Assembly: GCA_037178975.1 (NCBI GenBank)
Contig: JASJZH010000002.1
Location: 1,860,001-1,924,000 of the forward strand
DNA length: 64,000 bases
Source: Oscheius tipulae
Taxonomy: Eukaryota > Nematoda > Chromadorea > Rhabditida > Rhabditidae
Direction: 5' to 3'
A program made the position numbers and the translations under genes. The notes below the pieces were generated by a model. That model was not told the origin of the DNA and did not search any database. It saw only the letters and a list, made by a program, of their open reading frames with translations. Of this stretch, positions 43,791-54,886 are shown piece by piece (positions within the stretch are counted from its first letter, which is position 1; every line of letters begins with the position of its first letter).

Positions 43791-46700
43791 GTATTTGAAT
43801 GTTTAAAAACCGAACCAAAATGTTTTTTGAGCTTCTCGATGAGCTGGAGGTCCTCCACGGAGTCGATAAAATTGATGGCAATGCCGGACTTGCCAAACCT
43901 GCCAGTTCGGCCGATTCGATGCAGATACGTCTCGTAGTCGGGCTCCAGCGGCTGCTCCTGGTAGTACGGCACGTCATAGTTGATCACAATCGTCACTTGC
44001 GAGACATCAATTCCTGAGTGTATTTTTGTCATAAAAAGGAGGAAAATAGGGAAAAATACCTCGACTGCAGACATTGGTGGTGATGAGAACCTTGAAGACG
44101 CCGTCCTTGAACTGCTGAATCGCGTGGGCTCGCTCCTGGACTGTCATGTCGCCGTGGAGGAGAACTACCTGAAAAAAACGTTACCTCAACTAGCCAATCC
44201 TGGCTATGTCAGTTTTTATTCTTGCTTTACCCTAGTTGCGTGCCATGCAGCCAGGAGAAGTTGACATTGCTACAAACTTGACAAAGGCTGGCTGACAGGT
44301 TGAAAGTGACAAATTGACAGATATCTAGATTATGAAGCAATTCAGAACAGGAATCAGTCTGTTTGGTGGTTCAGATGACAGACTGATAGTGATAGATAGG
44401 CTAAAAATGTAGAGACTGGCAGAGTGGAATTGATCAAATTAGAGGCTAACATGATAAGAACAGAATCAGTTGACAGACTGTCATGTCAAGAGAGAAATGC
44501 TGACAAAGACAGTGGACCGAATCGCTTTTAGAGATGGAACTGACTGATATTCTAAAGGTATGACTTTGGCGGCTGAAATGGGATTGACCGGTAGGTACCA
44601 GTCAAACTTGACGAAAATACACCAAACCGAACAAAAAGAATCATACCTCATGTCCCCGCTCCTTGAGTCGCTGAGTAAGCCAGTTAGCACTGCTGCGCGT
44701 CCTCGTGAAGATGACACTCGAGGCGATGATCAGCCCACTGTACAGGTCGTTTACAGCCTAAAAATTATCCATTTCAAGGCCCGTAATGAATAAAAACCTA
44801 CCTCAAACTTGGCATTACGGTCCCGGCACTCGACAAAGTACTGCTTGATGTTGTTCAGCGCCAGATCCTCTTTCTTCAGTGTGACCGAGACGGCGTCCTT
44901 GATTAGTTTTTCGGCAAAATCCATCACGGTCTGGTCATAGGTGGCGCTGAAGAGCATTGTCTGCACATGGAGCGCTTCCGCCTCGATCGTGCTGAAATTC
45001 CATTAAAATAGTTAGAAAAAAAACAAAGAAAACTGACTTATAGATCCTGTGACTCAGGTCCAGATGGCCCTGCTTGCCGATCATCACGTCAGCCTCGTCC
45101 AGAACGAGACAGACAATCTTCGAGGGGTCGAAACAGCGCAACTTGGTCAGATATTCGATCATGCGACCGGGGGTGCCAATAATTATTTGCTCTGGGATTT
45201 GGTAGCCGTGGGGAATTCTTCCCTGTCCCTTGACAGCGTAGTGGACCTTGATTTCGGGCATGAACTGGGCCATCGTGGAGACGACTTCGCCTGGAATAGA
45301 AACGAATTAAACTGCGGATTAAAACAAACGAGGTTACAATGAGCTGTTAGTTTCACAGAGAGAAAAGGAACCCACCAATCTGCTTCGCGAGCTCGTAGGT
45401 AGGAGCCAGACAGATGGCTTGCGGATGCTGCAGTTCCGGGTTTACACGCGACAGCATGGTTAGGACAAAGGCTGCCGTCTTTCCTGTTCCAGATTGCGAC
45501 TGGGCAATCATGTTCGTCGGAGGCTCCATCAACAGCAACGGCAAGGCGAATTCTTGAATCTTCGAGGGCTGATGGAAGCCCATCACCTCCAAGGCCTTCA
45601 GCAGGGGCTCCTTCCTGTAATTTGGACTATTTTCTACCACATTTCGGCCAAAAAAAGCTGCGTAAAAAGAGCGGAAAGTCCTAAAAACCCACAATCTAAG
45701 ATCCTTGAAGTGCATGGCCGAGTGGAGGGGACTCCTCGGGTCCCTCTGCTGCCTACGAATGTCCACCTCGCCGTTCGACATCATCTTGACCGTGTTGTGG
45801 AGGAACTTGTTCAGCAGGGCCACTTCTTCCGGACTCATCGCTGAAAATACCATTTTTGCGGAAAACAGTCAAAAAACTGACGTTTCTCTCCAGCCTCCTC
45901 GGTCGGCGACTTTCGGGAGGTCAGCGGCGAGGTGAGACTCTCGCGCGAATGGGCTCCGCTGCTGCTGCTGGCACCCCGTCCGCCTCCGCCGCCGCGATAG
46001 GCACCACGTCCACGAGGACTCGGAGTCGACGGAGCATGGTAGGGATTCGGGAAGCCGGCCGGATTGGGCGACGAAATGTACTGGTCGTGAAGACTACAGT
46101 TATCGAACTGGTTTCCTGAAAATGGAAGATTAGATTTGAAAATCAGGGACATCTAAACTTGTGAGAGATTCTGGGAGAGAAAACGCTTCCAATCAACATT
46201 CTGCTGCTGATTAATGGCTCAGTCACCCCTCAAAACAAATTTTTTTTTTAGTTTTGTTTAAAGTTTTCTTCACTTAACTAACTCTGTGAACAAAAGTTGC
46301 GGTCTATCATAACTTTTGTTGCCAAAATGTTTGACCAAAAGTTACTAACCCAAAATTTCAGAAGAATGAACTAAAGACTGTTTATTTTGGCAACTATCGA
46401 AACACGATTATGCCGCATCTGGCAAGAGCATATTTTGTGACAAGCCATATAAAACATCTACATTGGGGATAAAGTACTGATACATTTTTACATGTGCGGA
46501 AGTTCGACATATCTCGATCTTTTTCAAACTCCCGTTCTGCAACAAAATAGCCGCATTTTAACTGGGAAGTGGCAGTGTTTACAAGTTCGTGTCTTACCCA
46601 CATGGTTTCCCCCATAATATCTACTAAGTTGAAACAAAAAGAAAATGGTCATAAAGCATACCTGGCGGAGAGAATGGCTGCTGGAAGCTCTGAGACGGAA

Positions 46701-46961
46701 ATGGCTGCGATGGAAATCCTCGACCGGCAGTCAAGGCGGCGCCTCCACGTCCAAATGGGCTCGGACTCGCTCCGTGGAATCCTATAAATTGACTTATTCA
46801 CCAGGCATTCAGCATTTTTTAGCCTATTTACACAAGAAAACCGCAATTTTAAAAGGATTACCCAGTTGCGATGTGCCGAAACTGGTCTGTGGCGGTGGCG
46901 GCACCAGGTCTCCTCTCTCCCCGGAAGAAGGAACCATTTCAGCCGGTGTATCTGAGCACAT
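43742..46961 (-). CDS. ddx19: DEAD-box RNA helicase DBP5/DDX19
   Basis: Ten exons (46862-46961, 46662-46781, 45882-46115, 45693-45840, 45376-45614, 45038-45290, 44802-44991, 44647-44757, 44060-44168, 43742-44013) give 591 residues. It releases export factors from mRNA at the cytoplasmic face of the nuclear pore. Motifs: Q ([14 protein letters not shown]), I (SQSGTGKT, near 240), Ia ([10 protein letters not shown]), Ib (TPGRM), II (DEAD, near 345), III (SAT), V ([10 protein letters not shown]) and VI (HRIGRTGR). [19 protein letters not shown] before the core is diagnostic for the DBP5 subfamily. The roughly 150-residue N-terminal extension is unusual: rich in Pro, Gly, Ser and Gln with [14 protein letters not shown], longer than in vertebrates. 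The C terminus runs into tRNA-like sequence. The 478-bp intron 44169-44646 is TTGACA-rich. Confidence 0.92.
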
Positions 46962-47480
46962 TTTGTCAATTTCTAAGCGATTTTTAAGCAAAGATGGGTG
47001 AGAAAATGGTTAAAGGTTCGAAACTAGGTTTGTGACGTGTTTTCGGCGAGACAGAGAGTGAAAACACTGACTGGGGAAACCAAAAAAAGCCAGAAAAGTG
47101 AAAGAGCGCCCGATGCGAGCCAGTCAGTGAGTGAATAACACATGAAATAAGCCGGTTGGTGCATATATTAGCCAACGCTTTACATTTTTTCAAAGAATGA
47201 TCAAGGAGTAATTTGTACCAAATTATCACTGAACAAGAGGGAGTGGATGAGCAGAGAGACAGGCTAACACGGACGCAAATACAGAGGGCGACAAACATGA
47301 AAGAGCGCCGTTCTCTGTCTCTCTCAAACATGTGCTCAAATTAGAGGAGAGAGAGAGAGAGAGACTGTTTATGCTGTGGTGGAACGTACAGAAGAGGGTG
47401 GATTTACGTTTTGAGGGGTGACTGAGCCATTAATCAGCTGTAAACGTGGGTTTTAAAGAGATTTTGTGATGAAGATATGA
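46962..47480. other. Region upstream of ddx19
   Basis: Contains GAGA-type repeats at about 47240-47370. No coding sequence seen. It should include the ddx19 promoter. Confidence 0.4.
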
Positions 47481-47748
47481 TTACTTGAGCTGATGAGCCA
47501 TCCGAAGGCATTCTATTACAGAAATTTGGGTTTTTCCGGTACAAATTAGCGCCACTAAATGGGAAAATTGGGACGAACTGGTGCAAAGCAAGCATGTACT
47601 ATATGCAAAAGATTGCAAGGAACTCACCATTACTACCGCCACTGGTCTTCATCTTGTCAAGCTTGTCGGAGAGGGTGCCGACATCTCCAAGGATACCGCC
47701 GCGTTCCTTCTGTACTTGAGCTTCGTAGGAAGATGCCCAGCTCATCTG
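47481..47748 (-). CDS. Possible 49-residue protein, unknown
   Basis: Exon 47628-47748 begins with an ATG immediately after a ttttccag acceptor and reads MSWASSYEAQVQKERGGILG, then DVGTLSDKLDKMKTSGGSN, with a GTGAGT donor. The nearest acceptor in phase (ctgtaatag, exon 47481-47512) adds ECLRMAHQLK and a stop. The sequence is helical and heptad-like with no signal or membrane segment. The acceptor-ATG junction and donor support a real first exon; the second exon is less sure and a longer gene is possible. Confidence 0.4.
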
Positions 47749-48398
47749 GAAAAGAGGGAAAATTAGGTTTATAGCACAAAAAAAAGCTTCAAAAAGAACA
47801 AGAAGGCACGTCACAAGAGACAAGAAGATCTGATCTTCAGCTTGTAAATCACAGATATCATATGTATCCTAAACAGCTTTTTCCAATAGTTCGATGTTAC
47901 AGAATGTACTTAGTGCAAAACATACACAAAGCTACGCATAGACATCATAAAACACGAAATTTAGACAGCGTTTGGTGTCAAAATAAATTTTGGTCGAAAG
48001 ACAAAGAAAAAAATGAGACGAATTTCGTACATAAACTACGAGGTTTCAGGCCCCTTGTTCTCGGTGAAGTTTCTATCGCAATTCACGGTGAAATTTGACA
48101 TGAAAATAGCCATGTAATCCGGTATTGCACTTGCAAACACAAAAACTAGGAACTGTCATATGCTGTGAATAATTTTGCATCAAACTGGTGAGCAAGATAG
48201 GGTAAAGATAAGGCGGAAATAAGCTAAAATGACAGCAAACAACATAAAACAGAGATAACATAGGAATGAACCAAAAATTCACACCTTTGTATCAAAAATC
48301 AAGTGCGAAATCTTCATGAGAACAACAAGATCAAATCAACAACTTTTGTGGATAACAAGCGAACTTTTCATGGCAAAAGTGGGCGCCAAAAACAGCTC

Positions 48399-51300
48399 TT
48401 ATCTTCTCGATTTTTTCGTCCTCTTCGGCCTCACTTCGACGACTTCCTCAGTCTCTTCGACTCGTCTCTTCATGGCATCTTTTTCCTAAAAATTGTTAAT
48501 TTCGAAATGTGAAAATAAGTTTGATCGGTTGGAAAGTTCGTTGCGGGGCCCATTTACCTCATAGATGGAGCGTATTTTGCTGATTTTTCCTTGGGTTTTT
48601 TTTCGTTTTTTTAATTGCAGCTAACAAAAAACACGAAATTACGCTTCATTTTTTCGTTATGATACCCATTGCCTACTAAATGAAGCGTAACTTGGTGTTT
48701 CTCGTTGGGAACTATTCAGAAACGATAAAACCCTACGAAGAACAGAAATTACGCTGTTCTTTCGTTTCGAGACTCTTTTTCCTCTAAAATGGGGCGTAAT
48801 TCAGCCTTTCTCCTCGGATTTTCTGTGTTTTCTGAGTTATACCAAACGAGAATTACCAAATTGCGGCTCATTTTGGTAGTTAATGGGTCTCGCAACGACC
48901 GAAACCCATAGAAAACTACCTTTTGAAGTGCCTCCGCCGCTGCCTCCTGTTGAATAGTGGTCCAAGCAGCCATAAATTCCGGGCAGAGAGACGGCGCGAG
49001 CTTCAACATTGCCCTCTGATGCAGCTGGGCGACATTTTTCGGGTCGTGACGCATCGAATAGCGAACAAAGTCGAGCCACGAGCTCGTGCTCTCCGTCCCG
49101 TTCTCGTTAATGCTGCTATTATAGGCGAATATGACGAGGCTATGATCGAAATCCTTGACGGCCTGTTCCTGCTCTGCTACTGCCAGGTAGAACGAGGCTC
49201 TGGAGATAAGAAATTGGAGGGAAAATAAAAAAAAAAAAGCTTACTCATTGGGCTTCTGATTGATCATATCCCTGATCTGTTGATGAAGTTGACTCTTGGT
49301 GATCTTTTCCTCGGCTACAAGGGCTTTCAGATAGCCGAGACGGACAATCTTGACTCTTGAGGCCACTGAGGGAATGGCTGTTTTGAAGGCCTTGTCGAAG
49401 ATCTGAAATGAACTGGTATTAGTCAATCGAGATAAGGGAGTTCTCTCTGTTCGCTCTGTTAAAAACAGACTGACATGTCAGCTTTTTTTAAACAAGGTCG
49501 ACAGGAACAAGAAAAGATGACATTAAATTGACAGGTTCTGACTGACAAGACAAGCAGGTTTGCTAAGACAGTTTAACCGCAAAGATTGACTAAAGAGCTA
49601 GTCTCTCCTCCGCTTATCTGTCAATAGCACCGACAGGCTATGTTGCTGAGCACCCTGAGTGACAACGACAGATTGACAGAATCAGGTTTACTTTTAGGCA
49701 GACCACCAGAGCGGATACGAGCATGACAGGCCTAAGTTTACAGCAAGAAATCTACCGTAGTCAGCTGACACTCTAAAACAAAAAGTTACCTCTTCAACCC
49801 TTTCGGGGCTATTTGCAATGGCAAAGTCGAGAGCCAGCTCCCAGATCGGGAAATGCTCCTCGGCTTCAAGTTTCTTGAAGGCAGATTCCAGCTCCTGCTG
49901 GAAGTTTTTCACTTCTTCTGCGGTCTCAAATCTCTCGTTATCCAGCCTATATTGAAGCCATTCCGTCCAGAAGATGGCCGATTTCGGATTCGATTTCAGG
50001 GCTTTTTGTAGAAGCATGGTCTTGTCCTGACCCTGGCAGACGTCGTGAACCAGATCGGCTACCTCAATGTCCATGATCAGACCCAAAAAACAGAAGGAAA
50101 ATACCTTCTGTACCTCCTTCTCCGTAGTCCAGCCCTCCTCGAGCATTTTGCCAAGCAGCTCGGCTCGTTTCATCTCGGCCAGCGGGTCTTCTCCTCCAGC
50201 CAACTTCTTCTCACAGTAGGACAAGAACAGTCGGTGCATCTTTTCTGTAGAGAGAGACAGAAGAGCCGTCTCGTAGGCTTCGAACTCGCTCTGTTTGTCA
50301 AGGACGGCCTGACGGATTCGGAACAGCTCGGTGTCTTCGTTCTTCAGGCTCAGGAGTCTGTCCTCCAGGGAGTCGCGGAGACGTTGGGCCGCCTCGGGAT
50401 TGAGGTTCTTGCACTCTTGAAGCGAGTTCCACATGTCCAGCAACATGTCTGAAATGCGGGTAAGGTTAGGGATAGAATTAGGGGTCCAACTCTGTCAGTG
50501 TCATATATTCAGGGCAACTTTTCATGTCAACACAAATCCGTCTGTCAGCCTGGACCTGTCAACATTAAATAGCTGTTTCCAAAGCTGAACTGACCTGCCT
50601 AGCACTGTCATTTCCAAACTATCGAAGGTTCGCATTCATCTTCACTTGCTTACTGTCAATCGTCCGTGGTCTACATGTCTTCTATGTCATTCGCTACGCA
50701 GCTTGACCAATCTGTCCCTGTTAACCTGTTCTTCACCTCTTGACCAATCTGCACCGTTAAATAAGCCCCTCCTCGATTGGTTCTTATCCTCTCATTTAAC
50801 TATGTCAACTTGTCCGGTCACCAGTTCATTTAGCTCTGCTGCTGTCAACTTTTCAATGCACTACCGTAAAACAAGAATCGTTCATCTCCAAGGCTGACTT
50901 TCCTTCTAATCCCATGACATGAAATTACATGTCAATTTCTCTGGGAAGTTAAAAGAATAAGGCGCGAAAACGGATACTATTTTATAAAAAAAAGGCATGG
51001 TAACTGGATTCCTCATAAATTGCCGAAAGTATTTTTCTAGGAGAATCTATAAGAAGTTACTAGACAAGTTTACCTCCAATTTTCTCCTCTTGTACAGCCT
51101 TCAGTCCCGAATTCGCAATAATTTCAGCCACACGGAGCTGTAGGACGGCGTCATTGACATCCACGTCGAGCACTGGCTCATCTTGATCCGATTCTTCCTC
51201 GTCGTCCCTCTTTTTCGCTGACTTCTGCAGGAACTTTTTACGGAGCATAATTCTGGAAAATTGTTTTTTTTCGAGCCAAAAGAAAGAGGGTTCCTACTTG

Positions 51301-52508
51301 TCGACGTAATGAATCTCGACGCGGAACAGCGCAGCATAGTATCTGTATTCGGATGGGCTCATTCGGATTGCGAGCTGAAGCTGAGCACGGGCATTGTCGG
51401 TGCTCGCGTTGCCGAAGTGTTCCCATAGAGCCGACTCTACGCGTAGATCGACGTTGCGACCGTGGACCTGTAATATTTGATTTTAAGACCATTGTTTAGC
51501 TTGTCACATGCGAATTTGGTTTTTTAAACAGTTTGAAACACAGTTGGCATGGAAAGAACTGTCAAGTGATCTAGATGCCATCTTAACTTCTAAGTCGAGT
51601 CACTGAGTACTTTGGCACATGTTGTGATTGTCAAAGGGGACAGATTGACAGCGATTGCAATCCTATCGGAACTGCGAGAGAGACGCGTCGAAAGGGACAT
51701 GTCAAGAGGTTAAAAAAGCATAAGACAGATTGAAGGGAACAGGTTGACAGAGATACGACAAGAAACTGTCAGGATGCATGATACAGGTTGACCAGGACAA
51801 AGAATGAAGGTACCTAGGTTTTGGACAGGTTTTCCCGATAACAACATGAGCCGTTCGAAAAAAAAGATTTGAGATGGGGAGAGGAAAAACGGAAACATGA
51901 ACATCAGGGATGGACGAATACCGGATTTCACAATTGGCATCTACAGGAAAAAAAATCTAGACAATCTACGGATCCAACAACTTTAGGCTATCCGTGAACG
52001 ATTTACGAGGCGAAAATCGTCGGCGGAAGAGATGAAATCCTTAGAAATAGGCAAGAAATTACCTGTAGAGCTCTCGTATAAGCCTTACTGAGCTCCTTCC
52101 TCAGCGAGCACTCTTTCAGGAAGTTGATCAGCCCTTTCCAGAGGTCTAGCTGTCCCTGGAAACGGTCACAGCACTGCCGATACAGGCTGGCCATCTTGCT
52201 TCGCAGGGGCTTGTCAATGAGATCCCTCTTGTGCCAGTAGTCCTGTCGGGCTCGTCGCGAGCAGATCAGCGTGACCACGTCGCGCAGATAATCGACGTAG
52301 AGAAGGTAGTCTTGTGAGCTCTTTTCCTAATTTTGTGAGTGAAAACTAAGAAAATGGGGAGACTGACTCGTTTTTGGAGACGGTACTCATATCGACGGCA
52401 CCTTTTCACGAGACCGAGGACCTCCTCTTCTGACAGCAGCTCGCAGCTTTTTAGCTGCTCGAAGACGGGAAGAAGGGCCTCGAGCGAGTTTTCTACCCAT
52501 TCTCCCAT
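48399..52508 (-). CDS. utp6: U3 small nucleolar RNA-associated protein 6 (UTP6)
   Basis: Nine exons (52368-52508, 52063-52326, 51298-51467, 51074-51252, 50105-50448, 49790-50062, 49245-49402, 48920-49199, 48399-48485) give 631 residues. UTP6 is a HAT-repeat subunit of the UTP-B complex in the small-subunit processome, needed for 18S rRNA maturation in the nucleolus. The N terminus (WVENSLEALLPVFEQLKSCE) is the family signature, followed by HAT-like repeats (DYLLYVDYLRDVVTL, LWKGLINFLKECSLRKELSK, ALWEHFGNASTDNAR, IFWTEWLQYRLDNERFETAE). An acidic/basic insert lies after KKFLQKSAKK, and the tail is nuclear-localisation-like (RPKRTKKSRR). ATG 52508 directly follows a cattttcag acceptor. Several large introns (49403-49789, 50449-51073, 51468-52062) are rich in TGTCAA/TTGACA. 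Confidence 0.9.
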
Positions 52509-53047
52509 CTGAAAATGATAGAATTTTGTAAGAAAACCAAGAAAGATAGAGCAGAGCAGTAGAGAGAAGTGAAATAAGGAGAATCTAGGGCATTTGCCGA
52601 CAATTTTTTGAATTTTCTTCGAGGCAAACTATTAGGAAACACGCCAGAGAAATGTTAGCAGCGAAAACAATTTGCTCAGAGCGAAAGAAAACTTTGCTTT
52701 TTAAATACTTTACAATGCTACAAAACGTAACCCGGAACATTAGACTTGGTCTTTAAAGCAAAAGCAAAAGCAAACCGTTTACTGTCTACTTCCTACATCA
52801 CTTTGTTCTGAAACATAAAATACTTTATTAGACTAGCAAAACTAGAAAATAAGACGTTACAAAAAATTTCGGCAGTAATTTACCGTTGGACGTAGCGTAT
52901 TTTGTCTCACACGAGCACTTTTGTCCGTTTGAATCACGAAAAATCCCAAAAACCTGGCCTTCACTTCTCTTCTTTCTGTTTCCTTCCGAAAATCCAATAA
53001 ATTCTTTTTCAGACAGAATTAACCGTCTCCTGCAAGCCGTCCGACAG
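52509..53047. promoter_or_regulatory. Divergent upstream region shared by utp6 and myg1
   Basis: The two start codons face away from each other across 539 bp. An acceptor (attctttttcag) lies about 35 bases before the myg1 ATG and another directly at the utp6 ATG. Specific promoter motifs are not recognisable. Confidence 0.4.
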
Positions 53048-54740
53048 ATGAGTGGAACAATCGGCACCCACAACGGGAAGTTTCACTGCGATGAGGCCTT
53101 CGCCTGCTTCATGCTGAAGCGTCTCAACGAGTACAAGGACTTCAACATCGTCAGGTGCGATTTTTCTTTAAACTTTTGTATAAAAACCGTTCAGAACCAG
53201 AGATCCGGCCATCCTGAAGGACTGCAAGATTATTGTCGACGTCGGAGGCGTCTATGACCACGGAGCGAAACGATATGACCATCATCAGAAGTAAGTCTAG
53301 GAGTCTTTGTCGAAAAATCTGTCTATTGTTCAGAGAATTCGTCCATACCATGAAGAGCCTCGGCATTTTGGACTTCAACACAAAGCTGAGCTCAGCCGGA
53401 CTCATCTATGCCCATTATGGAAAGCAACTCATTGGCGAGGTGGGGATTTTGATGATAGTCAGACTGACATTCAATTTTGCAGATCCTCGGTGTCACGCCG
53501 GACAGTGAAATAGCCACAATCCTGTACAAGAAGCTTTACGAGACCTACGTCGAGCAGCTGGACGCCATCGACAACGGCATCTCCCAGTACGAGGGAACTC
53601 CCAGGTAGATTTCCTGACAGGTTCTACTGAATTCGAAAATACTCAGATATCAAACGAGCGGCGGCATCACAGGTCGCGTCGGTCATCTCAATCCGCACTG
53701 GAACGAGGGAGACGTCGATCCAGATGAGCGCTTCCAGAAGGCCATGGCTCTTGTCGGAGGCAGCTTTGTCGAGGCCCTCGAGTACCTCTACAAGGTCTGG
53801 TGGCCGGCACGACAGATTGTGGAGCAGGCCATCGCCGAGCGGCACAAGGTAAGAATACAGTTCAGATCCGATTCATGGGTGTGACAGAAACATAGAACTT
53901 GGTCTATGTGATTGCTTTCAGATCGACCCCTCCGGTCGAATCATCCTGATGGACAATGGTGGTGTGCCCTGGAAGGAGCACTTCTTCATGATTGAAGAAG
54001 AGAAGAATCTCCAGGCCGACTCGATCACCTATATGCTGTTTGGCGATTCTACGGCCAGCGGCTGGCGTGTCCAGGCCATCCCTACCAATCGACTGGCCGA
54101 CTTCGAGAACAGACTCCCGCTGCCGGCCGAATGGAGAAGTCTACGCGATGAGGAGCTCAGTCGTGTGAGCGGGATCCCGGACTGTGTATTTGTCCATACC
54201 AGTGGTAGGTTTTACTGTCTCTCTCAGCTAGTTTATTACTCTGTCTCTGTCAGCCTGTCCATGTCAGTTTATCTTTTTAGTCTGTCAACTTGTGCCACTC
54301 CTATCCGTCAATTTTTTAGTCTCTGTCAATAGTTGTCACTCCATGTCAACTGACTGTCACAGTGTGACATCTGGTGTTGTCAATGTCAATCTATCATCTT
54401 CCATCTCTGCGAACTTGTCTCATTTTCATCTGACAACTGACGCACCATATTATGTCACTCTTCCAGGTTTACAATGTTCAGTCGGTCTCTTCAGTGTGTC
54501 AACCTTATTGTCAAACTTTTTGCCTCTGACCAACTCTTCTCATCTTTCTGTCAAGTTCTTCGATGTCTCTGTCCCGCTTGTATCCTGTCTCTATGTCAAT
54601 CTGCCATCTTCAATCTCTTTCTTCCAGGCTTCATCGGAGGCAACAAGACTCGAGAAGGAGCCATAGCGATGGCCCGAAAAGCTCTGGAGATTGCCGACAA
54701 GAATGGAACCGTGGCCAAGAAGCCCAAAATCAACGAGTAG
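53048..54740 (+). CDS. myg1: MYG1 exonuclease (UPF0160, DHH-superfamily)
   Basis: Exons 53048-53154, 53195-53290, 53334-53439, 53483-53604, 53647-53848, 53922-54204 and 54628-54740 give 342 residues in phase. MYG1 is a 3'-5' RNA exonuclease of nucleus and mitochondria that shapes pre-rRNA and mitochondrial RNA. Motifs: [19 protein letters not shown] at the N terminus (metal-binding His and Asp), [19 protein letters not shown] with the DHH-type motif, [30 protein letters not shown], and the C-terminal [17 protein letters not shown]. No long mitochondrial presequence precedes ATG 53048, though the open frame extends upstream. The 423-bp intron 54205-54627 is dense in TGTCAA motifs. Confidence 0.93.
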
Positions 54741-54886
54741 ATTCGACTTTCCTTCCCGGTGTTTTGTGAATTTTTATCTGTAAATCTATACTTTTCTTTC
54801 GGTCTGATAATCTTCATTTTATGGCACATTGTGGCTGTCCAGGACCCGCAGTATCTCCAGAACGACTAACCCAGAAGGTCGCTGGC

